Shown: in pieces, positions 13,401 to 26,217 of the stretch | How the letters are laid out: every line of letters starts with the position of its first letter | Numbering within the stretch: position 1 is the stretch's first letter | Assembly: GCF_051014445.1 (NCBI RefSeq) | Contig: NC_135137.1 | Span: 20,957,501-21,021,500 of the forward strand | DNA from: Colletes latitarsis | Taxonomy: Eukaryota > Arthropoda > Insecta > Hymenoptera > Colletidae | DNA: 64,000 nt | Direction of reading: 5' to 3' | Made by a program: the position numbers and the translations under genes | Notes under the pieces: model-generated | Database searches by the model: none | What the model was told of the DNA's origin: nothing | Seen by the model: the letters and a program-made list of their open reading frames with translations, nothing else

Positions 13401-16400
13401 ATTACTACGTGATTCAAACCAGAGAAAACCAAGGATCTGGCCTACAAGTATGCGGAAAAGGCAAAATCATGAGCCAGATGCGGGCATAACCCAGACGTTA
13501 TCCTGACCTAACCGGTGTTACCGACTAAAATACTGACCGAATCCAGGTATAAATGACTGTTACTGTGTGGTTCCACGTTACTATGTGATTTAAACACGAA
13601 AGAACCCAGGATCTGGCCAACAAGTATGCGAAGATTGCAAAATCATGAGCCAGATGCGGGCATAACCGAGTCCTAACCCAGACCTGTCCGGTGTTACCGA
13701 CTAAAATACTGACCGAATCCAGGTGTAATTGACTGTTACTGTGTGGTTCCACATTACTACGTGATTCAAACCAGAGAAAACCAAGGATCTGGCAAACAAG
13801 AATGCGGACAAGGCAAAATCTTGAGCCAGATGCGGGTATAACCCAGACGTAACCCAGACCTAACCGGTGTTATCCTCTAAAATATTCATCGAAACCAAGT
13901 TTAATGGACTGTTTCAGTGTGGTGCCACATTACTACGTGATTCAAACCCGAGAAAACCCAGGATCTGTCCAACAAGTATGCGAAGAAGGTAAAATCATGA
14001 GCGAGATGCTGGCATAACCCAGACATAACCCAGACCTAATCGGTGTTTTCCTTTAAAATATTGATCGAAAGCAGGTTTAATTGGCTGTTTCAGTGTGGTA
14101 CCACACTACTACGTGATTCAAACCAGAGAAAACCCAGGATCTGGCCAACAAGTATGCGAAGAAGGCAAAATCATGAGCGAGATGCTGGCATAACCCAGAC
14201 CTAACCCAGACCTAACCGGTGTTATCCTCTAAAATACTGACCGAATCCAGGTTTAATTGACTGTAACTGATTGGTACCACGTTACTACGTGGTTCAAATC
14301 CGAAAAAACCCAGGATCTGGCCCAGTATGCGAAGAAGGCAAAATCATGCTCCAGATGCGGACATAACCCAGACCTAACCGTTGTTATCCTCTAAAATGTG
14401 GATCGAAACCAAGTTTAATGGACTGTTTCAGTGTGGTACCACATTGCTACGTGATTCAAACCCGAAAAAACCCAGGATCTGGCCAACAAGTATGCGAAGT
14501 AGGCAAAATCATGAGCCAGATGCGGGCATAACCCAGACCTAACTCAGACCTAACAGGTTTTATCCTCTAAAATACTGAGCGAATGCAGCTTTAATTGACT
14601 GTTACTGTGTGGCACCACATTACTACGTGATTCAAACCCGAAAAAACCCAGGATCTGGCCAACAAGTATGCGAAGAAGGCAAAATCATGAGCCAGATGCG
14701 GGCATAACCCAGACCTATCCCAGATCTAACTGGTGTAACCCTGTAAAATATTGATCGAACCAGGTTTAGTTGACTGTTTCGCTGTGGTACCACATTGCTA
14801 CGTGATTCAAACAGGAAAAAAACCCAGGATCTGGCCAACAAGTATGCGAAGAAGGGAAAATCATGAGCGAGATGCTGGCATAACCCAGACCTAACCCAGA
14901 CCTAATCGGTGTTATCCTGTAAAATATTGATCGAAAGCAGGTTTAATTGTCTGTTTCAGTGTGGTACCACACTACTACGTGATTCAAACCAGAGAAAACC
15001 AAGGATCTGGCCTACAAGTATGCGGAAAAGGCAAAATCATGAGCCAGAAGCGGGCATAACCCAGACGTTATCCTGACCTAACCGGTGTTACCGACTAAAA
15101 TACTGACCGAATCCAGGTTTAATTGACTTTTACTGTGTGGCTCCAAATTACTACGTGATTTAAACCCGAAAGAACCCAGGATCTGGACAACAAATATGCG
15201 AAGAAGGCAATATCATGAGCCAGATGCGGGCATAACCCAGTCCTAACCCAGACCTAGCCGGTGTTATCCTCTAAAATATTCATCGCAACCAAGTTTAATG
15301 GCCTGTTTCAGTGTGGTACCACATTACTACGTGATTCAAACCAGAGAATACCAAGGATCTGGCCAACAAGTATGCGAAGAAGGCAAAATCATGAGCCAGA
15401 TGCGGGCATAACCCTGGCCTAACCCAGACCTAACCGGTGTTACCGATTAAAATACTGACCGAATCCAGGTATAATTGATTGTTACTGTGTGATTCCACAT
15501 TACTATGTGATTCAAACCCGAAAAAACCCAGGATCTGGCCAACAAGTATGCGAAGAAGGCAAAATCATGCGCCAGATGCGGGCATAACCCAGTCCTAACC
15601 CAGACCTACCCGGTGTTATCCTCTAAAATATTCATCGAAACCAAGTTTAATGGCCTGTTTCAGTGTGGTACCACATTACTACGTGATTCAAACCAGAGAA
15701 AACCCAGGATCTGGCCAACAAGTATGCGAAGAAGGCAAAATCATGCGCCAGATGCGGGCATAACCCTGACCTAACCGTTGTTATCCTCTAAAATGTGGAT
15801 CGAAACCAAGTTTAATGGACTGTTTCAGTATGGTACCACATTACTACGTGATTCAAACCCGAAAAAACACAGGATCTGGCCAACAAGTATGCGAAGTAGG
15901 CAAAATCATGAGCCAGATGCGGGCATAACCAGGACCTAACCCAGACCTAACCGGTGTTACCGACTAAAATACTGACCGAAACCAAGTATAATTGACTGTT
16001 ACTGTGTGGTTCCACATTACTATGTGATTCAAACCCGAAAAAACCCAGGATCTGGCCAACAAGTATGCGAAGTAGGCAAAATCATGCGCCAGATGCGGGC
16101 ATAACCCTGACCTAACCGTTGTTATCCTCTAAAATGTGGATCGAAACCAAGTTTAATGGACTGTTTCAGTGTGGTACCACATTACTACGTGATTCAAACC
16201 CGAAAAAACACAGGATCTGGCCAACAAGTATGCGAAGAAGGCAAAATCATGCGCCAGATGCGGGCATAACCCTGACCTAACCGTTGTTATCCTCTAAAAT
16301 GTGGATCGAAACCAAGTTTAATGGACTGTTTCAGTGTGGTACCACATTACTACGTGATTCAAACCCGAAAAAACACAGGATCTGGCCAACAAGTATGCGA

Positions 16401-17899
16401 AGTAGGCAAAATCATGCGCCAGATGCGGGCATAACCCTGACCTAACCGTTGTTATCCTCCAAAATGTGGATCGAAACCAAGTTTAATGGACTGTTTCAGT
16501 GTGGTACCACATTACTACGTGATTCAAACCCGAAAAAACACAGGATCTGGCCAACAAGTATGCGAAGTAGGCAAAATCATGAGCCAGATGCGGGCATAAC
16601 CGAGACCTAACCCAGAGCTAACCGGTGTTATCCTCTAAAATATTGATCGAAACCAGGTTTAGTTGTCTGTTTCAGTGTGGTACCACATTACTACGTGATT
16701 CAAACCAGAGAAAACCAAGGATCTGGCCAACAAGTATGCGAAGAAGGCAAAATCATGAGCCAGATGCGGGCATTTCCCAGGCCTAACCCAGACCTAACCG
16801 GTGTTACCGATTAAAATACTGACCGAATCCAGGTATAATTGATTGTTACTGTGTGATTCCACATTACTATGTGATTCAAACCCGAAAAAACCCAGGATCT
16901 GGCCAACAAGTATGCGAAGAAGGCAAAATCATGCGCCAGATGCGGGCATAACCCTGGCCTAACCCAGACCTAACCGGTGTTACCGATTAAAATACTGACC
17001 GAATCCAGGTATAATTGATTGTTACTGTGTGATTCCACATTACTATGTGATTCAAACCCGAAAAAACCCAGGATCTGGCCAACAAGTATGCGAAGAAGGC
17101 AAAATCATGCGCCAGATGCGGGCATAACCCTGGCCTAACCCAGACCTAACCGGTGTTACCGACTAAAATACTGACCGAATCCAGGTTTAGTTGACTGTTA
17201 CTGTGTGGCTCCACATTACTACGTGATTCAAACCCGAAAAAACCACGGATCTGGCCAACAAGTATGCGAAGAAGGCAAAATCATGAGCCAGATGCGGGCA
17301 TAGCCCAGGCCTAACCCAGACCTAACCGGTGTTACCGATTAAAATACTGACCGAATCCAGGTATAATTGACTGTTACTGTGTGATTCCACATTACTATGT
17401 GATTCAAACCCGAAAAAACCCAGGATCTGGCCAACAAGTATGCGAAGAAGGCAAAATCATGCGCCAGATGCGGGCATAACCCTGACCTAACCGTTGTTAT
17501 CCTCTAAAATGTGGATCGAAACCAAGTTTAATGGACTGTTTCAGTGTGGTACCACATTACTACGTGATTCAAACCCGAAAAAACACAGGATCTGGCCAAC
17601 AAGTATGCGAAGTAGGCAAAATCATGAGCCAGATGCGGGCATAACCAGGACCTAACCCAGACCTAACCGGTGTTACCGACTAAAATACTGACCGAAACCA
17701 AGTATAATTGACTGTTACTGTGTGGTTCCACATTACTATGTGATTCAAACCCGAAAAAACCCAGGATTTGGCCAACAAGTATGCGAAGAAGGCAAAATCA
17801 TGAGCCAGATGCGGGCATAACCCAGACCTAACCCAGAGCTAACCGGTGTTATCCTCTAAAATATTGATCGAAACCAGGTTTAATTGTCTGTTTCAGTGT
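13401..17899. repeat. Segmental duplication A, copy 2
   Basis: Partner of 2796-7107. The left edge falls just after the GTGGNNCCAC palindrome: upstream, this copy reads gtggttccacatt where copy 1 reads gtggtaccacact. It carries two extra 176-bp monomers near 15345-15696 and one fewer 165-bp monomer than copy 1. These are the signatures expected of unequal exchange within a tandem array. Confidence 0.85.
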
Positions 17900-17933
17900 G
17901 GTACCACATTACTACGTGATTCAAACCCGGAAA

Positions 17934-20174
17934 AACCCAGGATCTGACCAACAAGTATGCGAAGAAGGTAAAATCATGAGCCAGATGCGGGCCTAACCCA
18001 GACCTAACCCAGACCTAACCGGATTTATCCTCTAAAATATTGATCGAAACCAGGTTTAATAGTCTGCTTCAGTGTGGTACCACATTAGTACCTGATTCAA
18101 ACCTGAAAAAACACAGGATCTGGCCAACAACTATGCGAAGAAGGCAAAATCATGAGCCAGATGCGGGCATAACCCAGACCTAACCCAGACCTAACCGGTG
18201 TTATCCTCTAAAATATTGATCGAAACCAAGTTTAATGGACTGTTTCAGTGTGGTACCACATTACTACGTGATTCAAACCAGGGAAAACCAAGGATCTGGC
18301 CAACAAGTATGCGGAATAGGCAAAATCGTGAGCCAGATGCGGGCATAACCGAGACCTAACACAGACCTAACCGGTGTTACCGACTAAAATACTGACCGAA
18401 TCCAGGTATAAATGACTGTTACTGTGTGGTTCCACATTACTACGTGATTCAAACCCGAAAAAACCCAGGATCTGGCCAACATGTATGCGAAGAAGGCAAA
18501 ATCATGAGCCAGATGCGGGCATAACCCAGACCTAACCCAGACCTAGCCGGTGTTATCCTCTAAAATATTGATCGAAACCAGGTTTGATTGTCTGTTTCAG
18601 TGTGGTACCACATTACTACGTGATTCAAACCAGAGAAAATCAAGGATCTGGCCAACAAGTATGCGAAGAAGGCAAAATCATTCGCCAGATGCGGGCATAA
18701 CCCAGACCTAACCGTTGTTATCCTCCAAAATGTGGATCGAAACCAAGTTTAATGGACTGTTTCAGTGTGGTACCACAATACTACGTGATTCAAACCCGAA
18801 AAAGCCCAGGATCTGGCCAACAAGTATGCGAAGTGGGCAATATCATGAGCTAGATGCGGGCATATCCGAGACCTAACCCAGACCTGTCCGGTGTTACCGT
18901 CTAAAATACTGACTGAATCCAGGTTTAATTGACTGTTTCAGTGTGGTACCACATTACTATATGATTCAAACCCGAAAAAACACAAGATCTGGCCAACAAG
19001 TGTGCGCAGAAGGCAATATCATGAGCCAGATACGGGCATAACCGAGACCTAACCCAGACCTGTCCGGTGTTACCGACTAAAATACTGACCGAATCCAGGT
19101 GTAATTGACTGTTTCACTGTGGTACCACATTATTACGTGATTCAAACCAGAGAAAACCAAGGATCTGGCCAACAAGTATGCGGAAAAGGCAAAATCATGA
19201 GCCAGATGCGGGCATAACCCAGACCTAACCCAGACCTAGCCGGTGTTATCCTCTAAAATGTTCATCGAAACCAAGTTTAATGGACTGTTTCAGTGTGGTG
19301 CCACATTACTACGTGATTCAAACCCGAGAAAACCGAAGATCTGGCCAACAAGTATGCGAAGAAGGCAAAATCATGAGCCAGATGCGGGCAAAACCCAGAC
19401 CTAACCCAGACCTAACCGGTGTTATCCGCTAAAATATTGATCGAAACCAAGTTTAATGGACTGTTTCAGTGTGGTGCCACATTACTACGTGATTCAAACC
19501 CGAGAAAACCGAGGATCTGGCCAACAAGTATGCGAAGAAGGCAAAATCATGAGCCAGATGCGGGCAAAACCCAGACCTAACCCAGACCTAACCGGTGTTA
19601 TCGTCTAAAATATTGATCGAAACCAGGTTTAATTGTCTGTTTCACTGTGGTACCACATTATTACGTGATTCAAACCAGAGAAAACCAAGGATCTGGCCAA
19701 CAAGTATGCGGAATAGGCAAAATCGTGAGCCAGATGCGGGCATAACCCAGACCTAACCCAGACCTACCGGTGTTACTGACTAAAATACTGGTCGAATCCA
19801 GGTTTAATTGACTGTTTCAGTGTGGTACCATATTACTATATGATTCAAAGCCGAAAAAACACAAGATCTGGCCAACAAGTACATGAAAAAGGCAAAATTA
19901 TGAGCGAGATGCGGGCATAGCCCTGGCTTAACCTAGACCTAACCGGTGTTATCGTCTAAAATATTGATCGAAACCAGGTTTAATTGTCTGTTTCACTGTG
20001 GTACCACATTATTACGTGATTCAAACCCGAAAAAACCCAGGATCTGTCCAACAAGTATGCGAAGAAGGTAAAATCATGAGCCAGATGCGGGCAGAACCCA
20101 GACCTAACCTAGACCTAACCGGTGTTATCGTCTAAAATATTGATCGAAACCAGGTTTAATTGTCTGTTTCACTG
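17934..20174. repeat. Segmental duplication, offset 10264, copy 2
   Basis: Partner of 7670-9910. It follows duplication A copy 2 closely, just as copy 1 follows duplication A copy 1. The larger event probably copied about 10 kb or more, with the intervening monomers replaced or rearranged. Confidence 0.82.
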
Positions 20175-23100
20175 TGGTACCACATTACTACGTGATTCAA
20201 ACCCGAAAAAACCCAAGATCTGGCCAACAAGTATGCGAAGAAGGCAAGATCATGAGCCAGATGCGGGCATAACCCAGACCTAACCCAGACCTAGCCGGTG
20301 TTATCCTCTAAAATATTGATCGAAACCAGGTTTAATTGTCTGTTTCAGTGTGGTACCACATTACTACGTGATTCAAACCCGAAAAAACCCAGGATCTGGC
20401 CAACAAGTATGCGAAGAAGGCAAAATCATGCGCCAGATGCCGGCATAACCCAGACCTAACCGTTGTTATCCTCTAAAATGTGGATCGAAACCAAGTTTAA
20501 TGGACTGTTTCAGTGTGGTGCCACATTACTACGTGATTCAAACCCGAGAAAACCGAGGATCTGGCCAACAAGTATGCGAAGAAGGTAAAATCATGAGCCA
20601 GATGCGGGCCTAACCCAGACCTAACCCAGACCTAACCGGTGTTATCCTCTAAAATACTGACCGAATCCAGGTTTAATTGACTGTAACTGATTGGTACCAC
20701 GTTGCTACGTGGTTCAAATCCGAAAAAACCCAGGATCTGGCCAACAAGTATGCGAAGAAGGCAAAATTATGAGCCAGATGCAGGCATAACCCAGACCTAA
20801 CCCAGACCTAACCGGTGTTATCCTCTAAAATATTGATCGAAACCAAGTTTAATGGACTGTTTCAGTGTGGTACCACATTACTACGTGATTCAAACCCGAA
20901 AAAACCCAGGATCTGTCCAACAAGTATGCGAAGAAGGTAAAATCATGAGCCAGATGCGGGCCTAACCCAGACCTAACCCAGACCTAACAGGATTTATCCT
21001 CTAAAATATTGATCGAAACCAGGTTTAATAGTCTGTTTCAGTGTGGTACCACATTAGTACCTGATTCAAACCAGAGAAAACCAAGGATCTGGCCAACATG
21101 TATGCGGAATAGGCAAAATCGTGAGCCAGATGCGGGCATAACCGAGACCTAACCCAGACCTAACCGGTGTTACCGACTAAAATACTGACCGAATCCAGGT
21201 ATAAATGACTGTTACTGTGTGGTTCCACATTACTATGTGATTCAAACCCGAAAAAACCCAGGATCTGGCCAACATGTATGTGAAGAAGGCAAAATCATGA
21301 GCCAGATGCGGGCATAACCGAGACCTAACCCAGTCCTCACCGGTGTTATCCTCTAAAATATTGATCGAAACCAGGTTTAATTGTCTGCTTCAGTGTGGTA
21401 CCACATTACTACGTGATTCAAACCAGAGAAAGCCAAGAATCTGGCCAACAAGTATACGAAGAAGGCAAAATCATGCGCCAGTTGCGGGCATAACCCAGAC
21501 CTAACCGTTGTTATCCTCTAAAATGTGGATCGAAACCAAGTTTAATGGACTGTTTCAGTGTGGTGCCACATTACTACGTGATTCAAACCCGAGAAAACCG
21601 AGGATCTGGCCAACAAGTATGCGAAGAAGGCAAAATTATGAGCCAGATGCAGGCATAACCCAGACCTAACCCAGACCTAACCGGTGTTATCGTCTAAAAT
21701 ATTGATCGAAACCAGGTTTAATTGTCTGTTTCACTGTGGTACCACATTATTACGTGATTCAAACCAGAGAAAACCAAGGATCTGGCCAAGAAGTATGCGA
21801 AGAAGGCAAAATTATGAGCCAGATGCGGGCATAACATAGACCTAACCCAGACCTAACCGGTGTTATCCTCTAAAATGTTCATCGAAACCAAGTTTAATGG
21901 GCTGTTTCAGTGTGGTGCCACATTACTACGTGATTCAAACCCGAGAAAACCGAAGATCTGGCCAACAAGTATGCGAAGAAGGCAAAATCATGAGCCAGAT
22001 GCGGGCAAAACCCAGACCTAACCCAGACCTAACCGGTGTTATCCGCTAAAATATTGATCGAAACCAAGTTTAATGGACTGTTTCAGTGTGGTGCCACATT
22101 ACTACGTGATTCAAACCCGAGAAAACCGAGGATCTGGCCAACAAGTATGCGAAGAAGGCAAAATCATGAGCCAGATGCGGGCAAAACCCAGACCTAACCC
22201 AGACCTAACCGGTGTTATCGTCTAAAATATTGATCGAAACCAGGTTTAATTGTCTGTTTCACTGTGGTACCACATTATTACGTGATTCAAACCAGAGAAA
22301 ACCAAGGATCTGGCCAACAAGTATGCGGAATAGGCAAAATCGTGAGCCAGATGCGGGCATAACCCAGACCTAACCCAGACCTACCGGTGTTACTGACTAA
22401 AATACTGGTCGAATCCAGGTTTAATTGACTGTTTCAGTGTGGTACCATATTACTATATGATTCAAAGCCGAAAAAACACAAGATCTGGCCAACAAGTACA
22501 TGAAAAAGGCAAAATTATGAGCGAGATGCGGGCATAGCCCTGGCTTAACCTAGACCTAACCGGTGTTATCGTCTAAAATATTGATCGAAACCAGGTTTAA
22601 TTGTCTGTTTCACTGTGGTACCACATTATTACGTGATTCAAACCCGAAAAAACCCAGGATCTGTCCAACAAGTATGCGAAGAAGGTAAAATCATGAGCCA
22701 GATGCGGGCAGAACCCAGACCTAACCTAGACCTAACCGGTGTTATCGTCTAAAATATTGATCGAAACCAGGTTTAATTGTCTGTTTCACTGTGGTACCAC
22801 ATTACTACGTGATTCAAACCCGAAAAAACCCAGGATCTGGCCAACAAGTATGCGAAGAAGGCAAGATCATGAGCCAGATGCGGGCATAACCCAGACCTAA
22901 CCCAGACCTAGCCGGTGTTATCCTCTAAAATATTGATCGAAACCAGGTTTAATTGTCTGTTTCAGTGTGGTACCACATTACTACGTGATTCAAACCCGAA
23001 AAAACCCAGGATCTGGCCAACAAGTATGCGAAGAAGGCAAAATCATGCGCCAGATGCCGGCATAACCCAGACCTAACCGTTGTTATCCTCTAAAATGTGG

Positions 23101-24085
23101 ATCGAAACCAAGTTTAATGGACTGTTTCAGTGTGGTGCCACATTACTACGTGATTCAAACCCGAGAAAACCGAGGATCTGGCCAACAAGTATGCGAAGAA
23201 GGTAAAATCATGAGCCAGATGCGGGCCTAACCCAGACCTAACCCAGACCTAACCGGTGTTATCCTCTAAAATACTGACCGAATCCAGGTTTAATTGACTG
23301 TAACTGATTGGTACCACGTTGCTACGTGGTTCAAATCCGAAAAAACCCAGGATCTGGCCAACAAGTATGCGAAGAAGGCAAAATTATGAGCCAGATGCAG
23401 GCATAACCCAGACCTAACCCAGACCTAACCGGTGTTATCCTCTAAAATATTGATCGAAACCAAGTTTAATGGACTGTTTCAGTGTGGTACCACATTACTA
23501 CGTGATTCAAACCCGAAAAAACCCAGGATCTGTCCAACAAGTATGCGAAGAAGGTAAAATCATGAGCCAGATGCGGGCCTAACCCAGACCTAACCCAGAC
23601 CTAACAGGATTTATCCTCTAAAATATTGATCGAAACCAGGTTTAATAGTCTGTTTCAGTGTGGTACAACATTAGTACCTGATTCAAACCAGAGAAAACCA
23701 AGGATCTGGCCAACATGTATGCGGAATAGGCAAAATCGTGAGCCAGATGCGGGCATAACCGAGACCTAACCCAGACCTAACCGGTGTTACCGACTAAAAT
23801 ACTGACCGAATCCAGGTATAAATGACTGTTACTGTGTGGTTCCACATTACTATGTGATTCAAACCCGAAAAAACCCAGGATCTGGCCAACATGTATGTGA
23901 AGAAGGCAAAATCATGAGCCAGATGCGGGCATAACCGAGACCTAACCCAGTCCTCACCGGTGTTATCCTCTAAAATATTGATCGAAACCAGGTTTAATTG
24001 TCTGCTTCAGTGTGGTACCACATTACTACGTGATTCAAACCAGAGAAAGCCAAGAATCTGGCCAACAAGTATGCGAAGAAGGCAA
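19264..24085. repeat. Higher-order tandem repeat, 2617-bp period
   Basis: Two successive copies with exact spacing of 2617 bp: gtacatgaaaaa at 19879/22496, gcaagatcatg at 20244/22861, and cagtcctcac at 21331/23948. Shared sequence covers about 2.2 kb per period, from the atgttcatcg monomer (about 19258/21875) to the agagaaagccaagaatctgg monomer (about 21424/24041). A related spacing of 2434 bp separates the gtacat markers at 9616 and 12050. This shows a multi-monomer higher-order repeat that has been re-cut several times. Confidence 0.82.
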
Positions 24086-25670
24086 AATTGTGAGCCAGAT
24101 GCGGGCATAACACAGACCTAACCCAGACCTAACCGGTGTTATACTCTAAAATACTGACCGACTCCAGGTTTAATTGACTGTAACTGATTGGTACCACGTT
24201 ACTACGTGGTTCAAATCCGAAAAAACCCAGATTCTGGCCCAGTATGCGAAGAAGGCAAAATCATGCGCCAGTTGCGGGCATAACCCAGACCTAACCGTTG
24301 TTATCCTCTAAAATGTGGATCGAAACCAAGTTTAATGGACTGTTTCAGTGTGGTACCACATTACTACGTGATTCAAACCCGAAAAAACCCAGGATCTGGC
24401 CAACAAGTATGCGAAGAAGGCAAAATCATGAGCCAGATGCGGGCAAAACCCAGACCTAACCCAGACCTAACCGGTGTTATCCGCTAAAATATTGATCGAA
24501 ACCAAGTTTAATGGACTGTTTCAGTGTGGTGCCACATTACTACGTGATTCAAACCCGAGAAAACCGAGGATCTGGCCAACAAGTATGCGAAGAAGGCAAA
24601 ATCATGAGCCAGATGCGGGCAAAACCCAGACCTAACCCAGACCTAACCGGTGTTATCGTCTAAAATATTGATCGAAACCAGGTTTAATTGTCTGTTTCAC
24701 TGTGGTACCACATTATTACGTGATTCAAACCAGAGAAGACCAAGGATCTGGCCAACAAGTATGCGGAGTAGGCAAAATCGTGAGCCAGATGCGGGCATAA
24801 CCCAGACCTAACCCAGACCTACCGGTGTTACCGACTAAAATACTGGTCGAATCCAGGTTTAATTGACTGTTTCAGTGTGGTACCATATTACTATATGATT
24901 CAAAGCCGAAAAAACACAAGATCTGGCCAACAAGTACATGAAAAAGGCAAAATTATGAGCGAGATGCGGGCATAGCCCTGGCTTAACCTAGACCTAACCG
25001 GTGTTATCGTCTAAAATATTGATCGAAACCAGGTTTAATTGTCTGTTTCACTGTGGTACCACATTATTACGTGATTCAAACCCGAAAAAACCCAGGATCT
25101 GTCCAACAAGTATGCGAAGAAGGTAAAATCATGAGCCAGATGCGGGCAGAACCCAGACCTAACCTAGACCTAACCGGTGTTATCGTCTAAAATATTGATC
25201 GAAACCAGGTTTAATTGTCTGTTTCACTGTGGTACCACATTATTACGTGATTCAAACCAGAGAAGACCAAGGATCTGGCCAACAAGTATGCGGAGTAGGC
25301 AAAATCGTGAGCCAGATGCGGGCATAACCCAGACCTAACCCAGACCTACCGGTGTTACCGACTAAAATACTGGTCGAATCCAGGTTTAATTGACTGTTTC
25401 AGTGTGGTACCATATTACTATATGATTCAAAGCCGAAAAAACACAAGATCTGGCCAACAAGTACATGAAAAACGCAAAATTATGAGCGAGATGCGGGCAT
25501 TACCCTGGCCTAACCTAGACCTAACCGGTGTTATCGTCTAAAATATTGATCGAAACCAGGTTTAATTGTCTGTTTCACTGTGGTACCACATTATTACGTG
25601 ATTCAAACCAGAGAAAACCAAGGATCTGGCCAACAAGTATGCGGAAATGGCAAAATCATGAGCCAGATGC

Positions 25671-25687
25671 GGGCATAACCCAGACCT
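25671..25687. repeat. Target-site duplication, left copy
   Basis: Satellite sequence gggcataacccagacct directly before the T run. It is identical to 32735-32751 on the other side. The last T could belong either to the target or to the tail, so the duplication is 16 or 17 bp. Confidence 0.92.
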
Positions 25688-25706
25688 TTTTTTTTTTTTT
25701 TTTTTT
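25687..25706 (-). other. Poly(A) tail of the retrotransposon
   Basis: Uninterrupted run of 20 T on the plus strand, A on the element's sense strand, joining the 3' UTR to the satellite. The pure run implies little decay since insertion. The first T may come from the target. Confidence 0.93.
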
Positions 25707-26217
25707 ATCGTGGTGAAATCCTCATGGACACCCCGGCTCCCTGGGGGGGAGGCCGGGGTAGTGCCGGACTCTTACCGGCTAAAACACCACGGTGACCGCC
25801 TGCGCCCTTTATCTGGGGAGAGTCACGGGAACCAAACTAGCGATACTACCGTGACTCTCCCCGTTGGCGCAACGCCCTACTACGGGCCCTTCCCGGGGGA
25901 GGAGATGTGATCCTCCTCCCCCGATGGGGGGCAACCATGATTGATTGCCCCCCGGCGACGCCGCGCGGTCACACGCGACGTCGCCCCACTCGTGCCGTTG
26001 CTACTAGCCGCGACCGGGCCCCCACCCGATCGCGACCACGGCTGCGGGGCCGGCTAACACTGCCGCCCCCGCTAAATGGGGCCCCTGTCACGGGCCCCCG
26101 GTCCGGTGATGGGCTGGGTGCGAGAGGGAATGAGGGAATAAAGTCCCTCACCTCGCACCACAAACACCATCACCGACCCCTTCGCGCTCCCCCTGCCACG
26201 GGGAGCGGTGGAAGGTC
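25707..26217 (-). other. 3' UTR of the retrotransposon with a cluster of hairpins
   Basis: About 511 bp between the ORF2 stop and the poly(A). It contains at least four inverted repeats: ggggagagtcacgg/ccgtgactctcccc (25815-25828 with 25849-25862, 14 bp perfect); an 11-bp stem at 25894-25904 with 25913-25923; ggggggcaa/ttgcccccc (25926-25934 with 25945-25953); and a compound hairpin at 26117-26159 with outer arms ggtgcgag/ctcgcacc and inner arms tgaggga/tccctca. In R1-clade elements the 3' UTR is often what the reverse transcriptase recognises, so these stems are candidates for that signal. No tandem repeats or coding potential are evident here. Confidence 0.75.

Larger units (their letters stand above)
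1..25687. repeat. Satellite array, left block (about 176-bp monomers)
   Basis: Head-to-tail tandem repeat filling the region. Spacing of the recurring accggtgtta box is 176 bp in clear runs (801, 977, 1153) and 165 bp in others (5157, 5322, 5487, 5652). The monomer holds, in order: an accggtgtta box, a cgaa(a/t)cca(a/g)gt stretch, a GTGGNNCCAC palindrome, a tacgtgattcaaac stretch, an A-rich gaaaaaaccc stretch, a ggatctgg...gccagat dyad, and a terminal telomere-like box with two copies of CCTAA. Monomers differ mostly by substitutions and fall into several recurring types. No coding constraint is visible and the short open frames are fortuitous. A monomer near nucleosome length suggests a centromeric or heterochromatic satellite, but this is inference. 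Confidence 0.97.

Noticed and set aside
1..25687. CRISPR-like regular repetition
   Set aside because: The whole 165-176 bp unit repeats with no unique spacers; this is a eukaryotic satellite.
25528..25716. A 62-codon frame crossing from satellite through the T run into the element
   Set aside because: It spans the insertion junction and encodes a run of Phe from the poly(T); it cannot be a pre-existing gene.
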